From Watersipora subatra (Eukaryota; Bryozoa; Gymnolaemata; Cheilostomatida; Watersiporidae), in NCBI RefSeq assembly GCF_963576615.1, contig NC_088714.1, positions 1,550,001 to 1,614,000 of the forward strand: a stretch of 64,000 bases of DNA, in the 5' to 3' direction. Both the position numbers and the translations under genes were made by a program. Numbering within the stretch: the stretch's first letter is position 1; every line of letters begins with the position of its first letter. Under the pieces are notes generated by a model that was not told where the DNA came from, did no database searches, and saw only the letters and a list, made by a program, of their open reading frames with translations. Below are positions 1-12,207 of this stretch, piece after piece.

Positions 1-1460
1 ATCATACCGGTGACACTGGCTCTGAGTGACATCTTCCCCTCTATCTTCGGGCACTCCAGACCTATTACATCCATAAGAAACCAATGGTCAGCTGTCATGA
101 AGTGACGTTTAAGGAACATTAGTTGATATCATAAGTTCTGGGGTTTTAATGAGTATTCCCTCTTTTTTAGCAACAGCGGCAGCTTGAGACTGCCAGGTAA
201 CAATGTTCTTTTAGAATACTGGTATTTCATATCAATTCTTTGAGTGTGTAGCTTAATGAGCAAATCAAGAAAAGACAAACATCTATTCTTACCTGGCATA
301 CCCTTCTCTAATAGAAAACCTCTAATTTTGCCATCATCACGGTCTGATTTTGCCCAAATGACCAGAACATCTGCCACAGGAGAATTGGTGATCCAAGTCT
401 TACTGCCAGACAAACTATAACATTTCTTTTGTGGGTTCCAACTGGCCTTTGTCTCCATCCCCCCTACACATAACAAATCCCTGACAAACACTTTGAATGC
501 AAAGATTTTACTTGTTAGACGTGCACTACCAACATACTTGCTGACACTCATATCGATATCACATGGTTGTTGTCTAATCTACATATATTTGACCCTTCGA
601 CAAGGAATCATCAATTATGTATGACTTCGTCAAACAAGCATTCAACCACTCTAGCTTACCTGGATCTGAACCATGGTTGGGTTCAGTAAGACCAAAACAT
701 CCGACAAGTTTACCACTGGCAAGACCTGGTAAAAACTTATCCTTCTGAGCGTCACTCCCAAAAGTGTTAATAGGATGCATGACCAGTGACGATTGCACAC
801 TCATCGCTGACCTGTCATCATAGTTTATTTTTAGTTGCATTGAGTAAATGAATAACAAACCACTCATGTTTATTTAAGTGTACGATTTCATGAAATCATA
901 CAGATATGCAAATTTACCTGGTACCTTAATCTAGTTTATCCATTATTCCTCACCTGTAGCTACTGTCCACTCGTTCAATTTCTCTTGCTATGAGACCATA
1001 GGCAACATAACCAACTCCAGCACAGCCATAACCTAAAGTTTGATAGCATCAACAAATTTATGGAAAACTTTTATCATTACGCACAGAGTATAAATGTTAT
1101 ATTTATATTGATAAAACGTGTACAAGTAATTTGTCCAATTTACAAACCAGTAATAGTAGGACCAAGAAATCCTAAAGCTCCCATTTCCTGCAAAACTCCA
1201 TGATCAGGCTGCTCGTGTCTGTTAGCCTGCAGGATTCTCGGCATCAGCTTTTCCTGACAGTATGCCTTGACCTGGTCCCTCATTAAAATTTCTTCCTCTG
1301 TGAGTTGGCTTTCTAAATTCAACGCATCTTTCCAATCGAATTGCAAGGTAGAGGCAAACCTCTTACTAACTTTCTCAAGTGGTTGTTTTGGAGCAGCATT
1401 ACGAATGAGCAGTGCATTCCGAGCGCTACGTCCAAGTTTTGCGACACAGTTCACAAACAT
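1..1460 (-). CDS. GCDH: Glutaryl-CoA dehydrogenase, mitochondrial, 5' part (exons 1-5, incomplete)
   Basis: Flavoprotein acyl-CoA dehydrogenase of the mitochondrial matrix; it oxidatively decarboxylates glutaryl-CoA to crotonyl-CoA in lysine/tryptophan breakdown (family knowledge). Exons on the minus strand: 1148-1460, 954-1032, 660-811, 293-463 and 1-61 (cut by the window edge). All junctions have AG/GT sites and the phases (1, 2, 1, 1) join without a stop, giving about 258 residues. The first ~30 residues ([18 protein letters not shown]...) are basic and lack acidic residues, as a mitochondrial presequence should. Visible motifs include [28 protein letters not shown], the acyl-CoA dehydrogenase signature [21 protein letters not shown] and FLLEKGMPG. 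The C-terminal domain with the catalytic glutamate lies outside. The start is the only Met before the presequence. Confidence is high because several blocks are close to identical to animal GCDH. Confidence 0.95.
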
Positions 1461-2110
1461 TTTATTTGTTTTAAAACGATAAAAGTCGTATTTTCAAAAC
1501 CTCTAAATTGTGAAAAAGTTACCAATTTCTACAATACCATGAGATGCATTCATTTTTTACAAATACATATTCTTACAAAAATCTGGCTATCTTTGCCGTT
1601 GTGTAATGGAATTGCCTTAGCGCGTATCGAGGCACAATCGCCTCTAGACCGGGTATTCGTAAGAGCGTCGCGCTACTATTATAGGCATGTATCATAGAAC
1701 TATTTAATACTATGTTTCAAAAAGAATCCATGCTATTCGCTTGGAGATAACTTGGCCTAGTCCTGTCGTCCCATAATAGACTACTCGCCCCCAAATCAAC
1801 CGGCGTACACTCGTCCAAAGTTTTAATGATAAGACAACTGTTATGTTGTCTTCTCATTAAAATACATTAAAAGGTTGGGAAGACAATAGTTTATTTAAGG
1901 TTTGCAAGTGTCAGGAACATAAGTACATTATATAGTTGTAAATACTAAAATAAAAAACACATAGATGCCAAAAAATTTTGGTTGCCATTTACCAAGCCTT
2001 GTAACATTTTACCATGTAAATGCTCTACTGAGATCTGATGGCCTCTGATGCCATATGCTTTAGAAAAGAAATTATGATAGTTCATTAAAAATTCACAAGC
2101 ATTCTACTTA
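1461..2110. other. GCDH upstream region, no gene seen
   Basis: The 5' flank of the minus-strand GCDH gene, so its promoter should lie here. A CpG-containing patch at about 1610-1690 stands out against AT-rich surroundings. I see no TATA box that I would defend and no coding sequence. Confidence 0.4.
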
Positions 2111-3140
2111 CATCACTATTAGTGTTGATAGTGATGTAAGAAATGATATGCCAGCAGCTATCAAGACCTCTAGACTCAGACTTTTTGCTGATGACGCTCT
2201 CCTATATTCCCAGTTTGAGTCAGCCAGTGACTGTGCAAATCTTCAAGCAGATCTTTATTTGCTCATAGACTGGGCTGATAAATGGCAGATGGAATTTAAC
2301 ATCTCAAAATGTGAAACAACTTCTTTTTCTAAGTCTCATGAGAGCCCATTTTTTCACTAATATCTTATGAAAGGCCAACAACTAACTTATGTCAATCACT
2401 TTAAATACCTCGGTGTTATTATAGACAGTAAAATCAAATTTAACCTTCACATAGAAAAGACTATAATCAAATCTTTATCCACATGATACATGCTCATGAG
2501 GTCCCTCAGAAGTTGCTCACCCAAAACAAAAACCCTTTCTTTTAAAACCATCTGCCGCCCAGTTCTTGAATATTCATCAACTGTCTGGTCTCCATTGTTA
2601 TCCAAGCACATAGACTCCCTCGAGTCCGTTAACAGAAAAGCTTTTAGGTGGCTGTTTAAACTTTTAAAAAATGAGAGGGTTTCTGACCTCACGTTTGAGT
2701 GGTCACGGGTCACTCTTGCAGAGCGTCGGAGGACGGCCGACCAAAACCTAAAAAACAAAATAATAAATGAAGAAATTGCAATACCAACCCATTTTTTCTC
2801 AAATGCCCACTTACACAATACACGCCACAAAAGCACTAAAGGTGCAATCAACACCAATGTTAAAAAGCACTCCTTTTTTGTGCGGACCCTTAACAGCTAA
2901 CCTTTTTTTCCCACGCAACACCACCAAGAACTTTCAATATTCATTGAAATTTCTTGCCACCACCTAATCCCTACCCTCAACCTCAATAACAACATTGCCC
3001 CAACCAAATTTAAAAATCACAATAAAAAAAGAAAGCAGAAACCCAAACTAAGAGTAATCTACTCATGTTACTTAATAAAGATATCGCTCTAATGCCCCAT
3101 TATGGGGCGAATGTGATTAATTGATTTGACTTGACTGAGT
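2110..3140 (+). mobile_element. Non-LTR retrotransposon (LINE) 3' end, 5'-truncated and decayed
   Basis: Reverse-transcriptase tail of a CR1/Jockey-like LINE. At 2148-2360 there is motif C (LRLFADDALLYS) followed by WADKWQMEFNISKCE. Around 2400-2450 comes LKYLGVIIDSKIKFNLHIEK in another frame. At 2490-2900 comes the post-RT region (TICRPVLEYSSTVWSPLL, then RKAFRWLFKLL and the typical R-R-x-x-D end). Stops and frame changes separate these blocks. RT motifs A and B and the endonuclease are missing. The 3' end is probably near 3140, where the sequence reads TTGATTTGACTTGACT, a tail style known from such LINEs. Clade assignment is inference. Confidence 0.85.
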
Positions 3141-4128
3141 GTTGTTAGATTAAAACATTGATACTGTATTCATTAATGGCGTTCCTTGGCTACAGTATTT
3201 CCTGCAACTCGCTTTTCCTCATTATTTTTTTGCATTTCACCACTAGCACTAGAATGAAGCATGATATATATATAGAATAATTATAAATCAATGTTGAGAT
3301 TATCGTGAGATGTTAAGTTTCAGATAAAGGGTGTACAACTGTTATTCTAATGTAGTCTGCTGTGAGTTGTAGTTACCAACTATATGACATTGATACTGCT
3401 GTACCAAAGTTGTGGCTATTTTGTTAATAATGTTATAATTAACTACACTTATTTACATGTAATTCGTGAAACTACTCCGAAACGTTTTCCATTGGTTGAA
3501 GGCAGTAGCCAATGAGAATTTAATACATTTACATCTCTAAATTGGTTGATTGGTTGTCAAATTTTACCAAATGAGTATAAGTAGAAATATTTTTCTATAT
3601 ATATTCCTTAGTTTGCTAAAGTTGGTGATAGCCGGTATACAATATTATTTTGCGTGTTTATTTGCTATATTGAATTTATTAGATTCCTATGTATTACAAA
3701 TGGCTAGCAGCATTTATTCAGTAGATATACTATATTATACCCCTTATCTCTACTAGCACTTAGCTAATTCAGTGAGCAAGATAAACTGAATTATATATTC
3801 TATCATTTTACACTTACTGGCTTGTGAAATCAAAAGTTCTCTACCCAGCAAACAATCTTTTTTGGTTACCACATAGATTGTACCAGTTACTAGTCATCCA
3901 TTGAATAGCACAGCTTATTTTAAGCAATCCAAAGTTCCAACAGCTGTCTGAGTATATGACAAGTTTCAACGAGTGTCTGAGTATACGAAAAGTTTCAACA
4001 GGTGTATGAGTATAGCCTATGACATAAGTTTCAGAGGGCACGGCAGTAACTCAATGTCACCAAATATTGCTTTCATGTAAGTTGATGTCAATACTGTATA
4101 GACACCGTGATCCAGTATCAACTACATA
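3141..4128. other. AT-rich spacer, no feature recognised
   Basis: No supportable coding region. A short partial duplication occurs at about 3945-4025 (variants of 'gtctgagtatacgaaaagttt'). Otherwise nothing was recognised. Confidence 0.4.
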
Positions 4129-4136
4129 GTACATAT

Positions 4137-5306
4137 CAGAGCTGTGCTACTCGAGTACAAATTCGAGTAAAAGTACTACTCGAGTACCGATTTCAACTAC
4201 TCTCTACTCTACTCGAAGGGGCCATAATATGGGATAAATATACTCTACTTGTACTCCCTTGGGAAGAAAGTACTCGGAATCTACTTGCAAACTTAAATAC
4301 TCTACTCTACATCAAATATACTCTACTCTACTTTACATCAAAATACTCTACTCTACTTTACTCTACATCAAATATACTCTACTCTTACTTGCACCAGGGA
4401 GTTGTCAACTCCCTGTTGACACATAATATTTCTCTTTACTTTACCTAGACTGTGATCCAATTTGTATTGTGTACTACCTGCTTTGTTCAGCACCACAATT
4501 TCTCTGTTTGTACTCTGTGCGTGTGTAATGTATGTTGGAACAAGGGCTTTTTCTTATTGAAATGTCAATCCAAGGTCACATAGACTACTGAAATGTTGTG
4601 CAAGTAACATGGTATGATAGTTAAGTGTCTGTGAGAATTCAGAAAAATAAAATGTGAGGAGAGATTTATTTTAACAATGGCAGAGGCAGGACCGTTGGTG
4701 TTCTGGCACCAAAAGCGGGAAATACTCTTCAAGCTGTACCCTCTTGCCCAAAAAGTGTTGAGTGTGCCGGCAAGTTCTGCTGCCGTCGAGAGGATATTCT
4801 CTCACAGTGGCATCTTGATGAGGCCACATCGCGCCTCAATGAGCGATGCCGTTCTGGAGAACCTCGTTTTCTGCAAATGCAACAGGCTGCAGGGCCTAGT
4901 ATAAATAAAGAAAACTAGAACTCGGGAATAGTTGGACATTATACTTTTATATTATCACATTATTTTATCATATTATTATCATACCCTAATCATTATCATA
5001 TTATATATATATAGGCCTACCTGTACTGGTTAGTTTGGCTGTTTTACTTGTTTGTTCGTTTTACTTTAATTAAATAAAAAGTACTTGATATTTGATTAAT
5101 GTACTCTATATTTGTACTTGAAATTCAGAAGGAAAACTCTACTTGAACTTGAAATTTGAGAAATAACTCTACTTGTGCTCGGAACCAAGTTGTGATACTC
5201 TACTTGTACTCGGAAGGCAGAAACATGTGTATACTTGTACTTGTTTTTGTTTTGAGTACTCGCTTACTCTACTTGAACTGAAAAAAAGTACTTGAGCACA
5301 GCTCTG
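4137..5306 (+). mobile_element. hAT-type DNA transposon derivative (1170 bp)
   Basis: The terminal inverted repeats start CAGAGCTGTGCT on both ends (4137 onward; reverse complement of the end at 5306). The flanks are gtacatat (4129-4136) and ttacatat (5307-5314), an 8-bp target duplication with one mismatch, as expected for hAT. The subterminal DNA is filled with TACTCTACT/ACTTGTACT repeats in opposite orientation on the two sides. The only coding remnant is the hAT dimerisation domain at 4677-4904, so the element is an internally deleted, non-autonomous copy. Confidence 0.85.
4677..4904 (+). pseudogene. hAT transposase C-terminal dimerisation domain (hATC) remnant, 75 aa
   Basis: The translation carries the hATC core: W...KREILFKLYPLAQKVLSVPA followed by SSAAVERIFSHSG and an ending LENLVFCKCN. 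The pattern P-A-S-S-A-x-x-E-R-x-F-S is diagnostic of the hAT family (ZBED-like). The DDE catalytic core and BED zinc finger are missing. It has an ATG and a stop, but I regard it as a relic inside the 4137-5306 element. Confidence 0.85.
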
Positions 5307-5314
5307 TTACATAT

Positions 5315-6520
5315 AATGTTCACTGCTTCGTAAACATTTTTAGACACCAAGGTAATGCTGCAGTCTAATGGTTGGTCTATCTTGCTTTTAATTCGCAGTA
5401 AAATAAACCAATATTAAGAGTACTAGGAGTAGTTATCTAGAATTACTGGTCTATTTTATAAAATTTCTATATCAATCATTACTTCTTTGCGTATTTTTCT
5501 TAGAGACATGCATCTCCATTCCGACTGCTTATATTTTCAACTAATCAGATGCTCAGAGTTTTAATTACCGAAAAACAAAGGAGATAACTCTAATCTCATA
5601 AAGGAGATAACTCTAATCTCATAAAAGCATAGAAGCATATACAAGTCATACAGTGAGCAGTTCAGCAGATTGCGCTCAGCTTTGAGTAACGACGTCGCAC
5701 TCTCAACAGTAGCCTTAGGTATCGACTAGTTAAAGTTACATTCACGCTCAAGCGCATTAGCTGTGGAACTTAGTCTCTAAATTCAGTACCGCCTCGAGTA
5801 TTGGTGTTTCCTCCATCTCTGACTGGCCTGCAATGTGTAACAAGTGCATCCACATAACTCTATGTGACATGACCACAAGTGCGAGCTTTATTATTTGTGT
5901 TACTTCTATGGATCTGGCCGTTGTATTTACACAAACCGTCATTGTAAGTTCATTGTCACAATATTTATTCATTTCAATTTGCTCCAACTAAAGAGTATGG
6001 TTTTATAATTATACATACTGTATTTAATCTACCAATTAGGTTAAAAATCGTTCCTTTTACGGAGTGCTATTTATTAGAGCCTGTCGTTCCATTTATATTC
6101 CTCGTTTGTTTTTACACTCCAATTTATGGAGAACTTTTTGTAAGACTCTTACGTGAATTATACACCCTATATTACTACTCGTTGCAACGCTGAGGCCATG
6201 GGAGACATACTCGTTTAATAGTGAAACACGCTATCACGACAATATGTCTCTGCTTGTTGTCTACAATGTTGTCTCTGCTTGTTAGTTATTTCTGTGCCAG
6301 CTGTCATTAATGTTCATAACTCAACATGATCTCTTCAGCAGGACATATCATGGTTGTTCTTTTACTTCAACAGCTGAAACCTTGCAAACAGACTCGTCTT
6401 TACAAGATTTTTTTTAAATGTCCAGTCCTGTGATAACCAATGTATTCGACATTCTTTGTTGAACAATGTGGATCATTAGCTGAATGTGAACCCGAGTCAC
6501 ATCTAAAACATTTTCTCTTC
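5315..6520. other. AT-rich spacer with a short direct repeat
   Basis: No gene recognised. A 23-bp segment (aaaggagataactctaatct...) occurs twice in tandem at about 5577-5622. Confidence 0.4.
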
Positions 6521-6522
6521 TC

Positions 6523-6663
6523 TTGACTGTAATAACTTGTACCCTAGCTTTCAGGCTTTGACTGTAATAACTTGTACCCTAGCTTTCAGGCTTTGACTGT
6601 AATAACTTGTACCCTAGCTTTCAGGCTTTGACTGTAATAACTTGTACCCTAGCTTTCAGGCTT
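6523..6663 (+). repeat. Tandem repeat, 35-bp unit x 4
   Basis: Four consecutive, almost identical copies of a 35-bp unit built around 'ctgtaataacttgtaccc' and 'tagctttcagg'. The lack of divergence between copies points to recent expansion. Confidence 0.9.
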
Positions 6664-7109
6664 GTAGGTTGGTAACTGCGGTATTTAGGGGTAATTATGT
6701 ACGCTGTAGATAATCTAACCTTTGTCTAAGCTGTAATTCTTGAGCCATGCAGACAGCCAAACAAGCTACGTCTTGTATTTATTATAAATAGTTTGCCTTC
6801 AATTATTACATGCATTTTTTTATTTAGAGTAGCCTGTCATTGAAGATGATTATATTATTGAAATTTACTGCCAGACAAAGTATTACTCTTACACTTCAAG
6901 TTAATTGGATAGTTGCAAACACTGCTGGTAACTGATGTTTGTATTTTTCTATGTAAATGAACGATATTTATTGTCATAACTATGTTGAAATATAGACATA
7001 CACTTGTTGTGATATATATTTTTGACATTAAGTTTTTTTGATGATTATTGCGTAAACTCTTTCAGTATGACGGTCATCAGTGAATACAAGAATAAACACT
7101 GCAGTAACA

Positions 7110-7490
7110 GTGTTCTATATCAACTTACTTCTGTTACAATGATGTTTACTCTGTACCCGTGTTACCAGTGCTTCTACAGTTACTTGCGGATTGTTTATCA
7201 CCTTCACCACATCCCTAGCTGCCTCAATATTCCTGCATGTCCGCAGCACCCCATCTAGTGTCAAGTTCATGTCCATCAGTAACCTCTCTCGAACACGGAT
7301 GTCATTATCATGCAACACTAAGCTGTGATAAATCCCCTGCTCCAAATCATGAAATGAGCGCGTTCTGGCAAAATCTCTCAAATCAGTCGCATATTTTTCC
7401 ACACTCAAATCCTTCTCCCACATGTGTGTTCTAAATTTATATTGCTCGGCAAACACACTTTTTTGGTGAAAAAACTGATAATCTTTTTAA
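7110..7490 (-). pseudogene. Retrotransposon Gag (capsid-like) fragment
   Basis: A 113-aa minus-strand reading frame (7115-7456) looks like the gag domain of Ty3/Gypsy elements: FRTHMWEKDLSVEKYATDLR, then DNDIRVRERLLMDMNLTLDG and a run ending CRNIEAARD. The order (F-x-x-R...E-x-Y...L-R...V-R-E-R-L-L...LTL...A) is the usual one for this family. No zinc knuckle, protease, RT or LTR is next to it, so it is an isolated relic. It is unrelated in sequence to the gag genes at 19-20 kb and 43 kb. Confidence 0.7.
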
Positions 7491-7499
7491 AACATAACT

Positions 7500-8420
7500 G
7501 ATACTTCTCATCCTCAGGAGTAGACTCCGATAGGTCAATAGGTCAATAGATAATCAGTTCTGTCCTTCAACACCAAAACAGCTAAGCAATAATGCCAGTT
7601 TGCATAAAGATGACCATTTGTCAGCTTCAACGAGCATTGTAGGATTATGAAACAATTTCTTTCAAATAGTCCAATAAACAACTGAATGCACAGGTACAGG
7701 TACGAATGTAGGAGATGGTTCAATACCCATTGTCGCCATTTGTAATGATTATAGATGTCAGATATATTAGCAGGTAGTATTAGTGTAAGCTTTTTAAGAT
7801 TATATCATCACATTAGAGCAGAAACTTTTACAGCTGTTTTAAAATAGAAATGGAAACTGTAAGAGTAAGGAATGATATTAAGTAGGAATAATGATAACAT
7901 AATACGGAGTAACATAACAGAGGATGCTACATGTGGTTGCTACTCATCCACGTCTAACATAGGTATATCGTCGGAGTATTAAAGGGGAAACACCCGCTCT
8001 TTAGTATTTTGATCAGAAGTAGTCCCTAAGATATCTTGGTAGTTCTAAATGATTCTCAACTTCTTGGACTAGATCATTCGGCTGAACCTAGTAAGAGACA
8101 CTTTGCCAGTACTCTAGCTAGTGCAAACGAGTCAGCTACATTACAGAATAATTTCTGTTTAAAATTAATAATATTTTACATGCTATGACTAGACAACGTC
8201 AACAACTGCACTCTTCTCATGGTATGATTATGGCCATGATCTGGCTATTCATGTAATTGGCGTACTGTGCTTCGCTACCCCAGAGCCAGAGTAGAAGAAA
8301 GTTGCTTAACTAAAACCAGATGCAATATGTTAGTGCCCAAACATAGCCATGCGCTTTTCTGAGCGCTATTCGAATACGTACTCATACCCAGAGTCGTGTG
8401 GAAAAGATTTGTCTGACCAA
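7500..8420. other. Spacer, no feature recognised
   Basis: AT-rich DNA with a short tandem duplication (gataggtcaataggtcaataga, about 7530). No coding sequence I can support. Confidence 0.35.
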
Positions 8421-8424
8421 TAGA

Positions 8425-9790
8425 AGCTTATTCGAAGCTTGCTGGTTTCCAAGCAAACTGGCCAAGCCCACTATTTTTATATAATCTCCAATGGAGAGAG
8501 CCCAACACTAACAAACACAATTAATTTTCATATTAAGTAGCTCTGAAACTGATTGCTGTATCATACCTTATTTGAAAGAGAACAAAATTCCCTATAAATG
8601 CTGCTGATAGTTTTATAATTTAAGAGAAGATAACCCTTTTGTAACTCAAGTCAAAGCTCAATTCTAAACTAAATTGACATATAATGCAACTCAAATTCCC
8701 ATAGGTATTGTATCTGCAACCAGCTTCTGGTTTGTGTTTTTAAAGGAATTATATGTTTTGATGTCTGTGTACAAACCCTAGTTGCTGCTGCTAAACAGAT
8801 ATAACAACATAGTAACTGGCGCCAATATTTATTTACGTACTGTGTGTGGATGCCTTGTGTGACTGTCCGTCTCACAAACACGCGAGGTACTTGCCCAATA
8901 AAGAACTCAACAGCAATTGCAATTAAAGCACTATCTCAAGAACTTTTGAGTATATATATTGCCTTACAATTTAATTACAACAACTACAAAGAATAAAAAT
9001 GTACAGCTCAAAGTTGAAATCCCAAATACATACAGAACAACTTCTTTGCTTATATAGCCCCAATTTTTACCTGCCAGCACACATTAAGAAAGCTTTTTTA
9101 AATAAAATAAGCAGATTCACACACAGAGTTGAAAGTAAAATATTAAAAACATTGGAAGGTCGTGGAAACCAGTGTAGACAGGTGTACAGCACCCTACAAC
9201 TGCTGTTTTGAATCTCTGTGAATCCCTCATAGATTTTGGAAAGCTGTCGCTCCTGTTAACATCATGGCTGACGCAAGACTGTGTAGAACAACCTTTTTTC
9301 ATTATTTGTAGAAAAATCTTTGTACGCTGGGTTTTTGCTACAGGTTTGTATACATGCTTTGAAAAACATTTGCGTTGCTCAGTATTTAGAAGATGTAAGA
9401 ACTGGAGAGTATTGCTGCCAGCCACTATGTTGTTATATCTGTTGACTGCAGCAGCACTTAGAGGTTTCTATACAGACATCAGAACTTATAATTTTCCTAA
9501 AAACACTAACCAGAAGCTGGTTGCAGGTACAAAACCTGTCAGAATTTGAATTATATGCCAATTTAGGTAAGACTTGTGCCTTGACTTGAGTTTCAAAAGG
9601 GTTATCTTATCTTAAATTATAAAATATTTGGCATCATCTAGTATGAAATTTTAACCTCTTTTTAATGCTCCATAATACCGCAATCAATTTTAAAACTTCT
9701 GCAAATGGGAGTTATTTTTGTTTGTTAATGTTGGGGTCTTTCCATTGAAGATTAGATGCACTAGTGGGCGCGGCCTGTTAGTTTAGAAAC
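8425..9790. mobile_element. Foldback element: ~400-bp diverged inverted repeat around a ~500-bp centre
   Basis: The left arm (about 8425-8860) is the reverse complement of about 9390-9790. Matching blocks include 'aagcttgctggttt' / 'aaactagcaagct', 'ataacccttttg' / 'caaaagggttat', 'ctgcaaccagcttctggtt' / 'aaccagaagctggttgcag' and 'agatataacaacatagt' / 'ctatgttgttatatct'. The arms have diverged by substitutions and small indels. Short open frames here are by-products of the palindrome. No clear target duplication was found, so the boundaries are approximate. Confidence 0.75.
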
Positions 9791-10169
9791 TAGCAAGCTC
9801 CGTATACATGGTGTCGTTTAGGAAAAGTTGCGCAAACGGAAGTTCACATATTTTCACGAGTTCCAAACAAACTTACGCGGCCCTATAAATTTCTGTTGTA
9901 AATTGAGGTATTGAATCGGGAATACCACTTATACACAGACGAAATCAATATTTTTTTAGTCTGTTCACGTACCAAAAAGATTGTCAGAATTTTTTGATTT
10001 TTTTCATGTATAGCATATCATCTTATCCGTGGTTAGTTTAGATTACACCAGACTAAAGGTTCCTTGCCAACAGCTAAAGAATTTAAATATGCTCTAAAAC
10101 TGATCACTGTGGCACAGTAGCTCAAACCGACCAAAACTTCTAACTATGTGGAAGATGAACGGGAGTATT

Positions 10170-10713
10170 ATTGCTATCTACCATAGAAGTACCAACTGCA
10201 GAGCATCAGCTCATAGATATACCTCTGGCTTCACGTGAGGAAATCAGCGCAGCTGAAGAAGAGTCGTTATACTATCTTGCTGGCTAATGTCTACTGAGTT
10301 TGCTAAAGTTGAAGCAAGTATGTGAAGATTGTTGCACCAGCCTATCTAACACATCTGGTATATTTCACACTGTAGGTCAGGTCTTCTGCAATTAAAAAAC
10401 TTTAAAGGAGGTGCTTTGTGTGAAGTTTCTGGTGACACATTTGCTCTATTTAAAAAGTGGCAGTTAGTCGTGAGAAGCTTTGAACCTCATCTTAAGAGTA
10501 ACCATATAGGTACTATGATAGATTCTAAATGCATGGAGAATATTGATATGCCACGTGAACTGCCCACTTGTCGTCCTATATTATAGCAACTAGTGAGAAA
10601 GTTGATGAATGTTAGACTTCATATTTTCTGTAAAAAACATACCTCCACCTCACAGTCAGTGCAACTAGGTAGCAAAAGCATGGCCATGCAAACACTAGCT
10701 AGGAATATTCAAT
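10170..10713 (+). pseudogene. Decayed P-element/THAP9-like transposase, C-terminal part
   Basis: Reading in one frame with two in-frame stops gives a recognisable string: TIEVPTAEHQLIDIPLAS, then EEESLYYLAG, a stop, LKLKQVCEDCCTSLSN, and (after a frame change near 10395) FKGGALCEVSGDTFALFKKW, another stop, then an end rich in basic residues. The order 'A-L-Y-Y-x-A-G-Y, C-x-x-C, K-G-G-A-L' is what I know from P-element/THAP9-type transposase C-termini and their relatives. The reading frame is broken, so this is a relic. The family label is less certain than the coding origin. Confidence 0.45.
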
Positions 10714-10714
10714 A

Positions 10715-11950
10715 GTGATGTTGAAATTCGAAGCTTTCTGTATTCTTACTGCACTCATGCTTGTTGACTAGTATAATATGTATATATGATATAAGCATGT
10801 GTAGGTCAGCCATTGCACACAAAATACTACTCTGGTGTGGCTTGCTATAGCAAGTATATACATATAGTACTAGTTAACTTAGCTTCTTTGACTTGTTTAT
10901 TTGAAGTTAATAAGTTTTATTGTAATATTATTATGTAGGATTTTTTAGGTAGTATAATATGCTCTATTAGTGTTCAGTTTTTATTATGGAAAGTCGTTCA
11001 ATTTTTATGTTGCACTACATACTTTTTGCACTTTCTGTTACAACCATTGTCCGTAATAAATTTGCGGTTGTCCATTAATTTGCACAAAACAAGCCTGCTT
11101 ATAATTTTTATAACTACTTAGAACAAAAAATTGGCCAGTGATGGTATTATAAATATAATTATCATTGTTAATACATTAAATTGTTTGTTTGGGGGCCTAA
11201 AGTTGTGAAATTGCAAATAAACACAATTTAGCTAAGACATTCTAGCACATATAATAGGAGTTATTTACTATGAAGTAGCAGAAAACTTGTAAATATAGAG
11301 CTGCCACTTTTATAACTGCAGCGTGAGTTGTAGCAAAACCTAAGCTTTCTTATGGTATACTTGTGGTTTCATTGGCCCATAAACAAAGACAGGTAAGAGC
11401 GGTCCATCGTAATTCTATATAAAAGTAGGCGTAGCCGATGTTTGTTTGGAACTTTCGATACGCTTGTATAAGCTCTGTTGGTGTCATAACTTTCCCCTAA
11501 CAACATTGCGTATACACTGCGTATTACGCGTCTATCTTCTACATAAATCTGCGAGGCCCCGTTAAAATATTTTTGTGACTCGCTTACTGGCTAAGTCTAT
11601 AGACCGCAAACACGCGCGGGTACAGCCCCATGTTCCGCAGGCCCTATGTTCCGCAAATCGCTACGGCTCAATCAGAAAATCTATTGCTGTCTAGACGTTG
11701 CGGACGTAAAGGTGACTGATGATTCGCCACAGCACATTACCTCTGCCGATGTTTCTCACGCAAAGATAGAATAAACAAGTTTATGTAGGAATGCATGTAG
11801 TTGCCCAAGCGATTGTATTATAATTATTAAAAAAAAACTAAAGCCTGTTTTTCTGATTGATTTTGTAAATATAATCAAAAACCTATATTACTCGCTGATT
11901 ATTAATGAAATCATCAAAGCATATCTTCCTCACTGAATAATAACATCTAT
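10715..11950. other. AT-rich spacer, no feature recognised
   Basis: No coding region found. A locally GC-richer, CpG-containing patch lies at about 11510-11760, including two near-copies of 'ccatgttccgcaggc'/'cctatgttccgcaaat'. Confidence 0.35.
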
Positions 11951-11954
11951 AAAA

Positions 11955-12132
11955 TCAGGAAGGCCTATGCTCCTCACTCAATATTGCGCAGTATATTCGC
12001 AAGGGCTTATGTTCATCACATAATATTTTGCGCAATACCGAGTGAGGAACATAGGCCCTTTGAGTATATTGTGCAATATGAACTGAGGAATATAGGCCCT
12101 TTGAGTATATTGCACAATCTCGAGTGAGGATT
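11955..12132. repeat. Short tandem-repeat family, block A (both orientations)
   Basis: Units of roughly 40 bp containing 'gagtgaggaacataggccc' followed by a palindromic 'atattgcgcaatat'-type spacer. The first unit is inverted relative to the rest. The same family is found at 16.48-16.75, 22.04-22.2 and 38.65-39.8 kb. Confidence 0.8.
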
Positions 12133-12173
12133 GGTGTGCATTGGTTTTCTATTATTACTGTATTACTATTACC

Positions 12174-12207
12174 AATGATATACAGCCCATGGGGGCTGTA
12201 TATCATT
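12174..12207. repeat. 34-bp near-perfect palindrome
   Basis: 'caatgatatacagccc' followed by its reverse complement 'gggctgtatatcattg' with a 2-base centre. The same palindromic sequence recurs inside the hAT elements at 14622-14685 and its mirror at about 36211-36274. Confidence 0.85.

Noticed and set aside
129-270. GCDH reading frame running on from exon 4 toward 129
   Set aside because: A donor GT lies at 291-292, and the true next exon (1-61) matches GCDH after an AG at 62-63. The run-on sequence has no GCDH similarity.
9117-9549. Overlapping ~100-aa ORFs on both strands
   Set aside because: They lie in the foldback element; no domain, conservation signal or codon pattern is visible.
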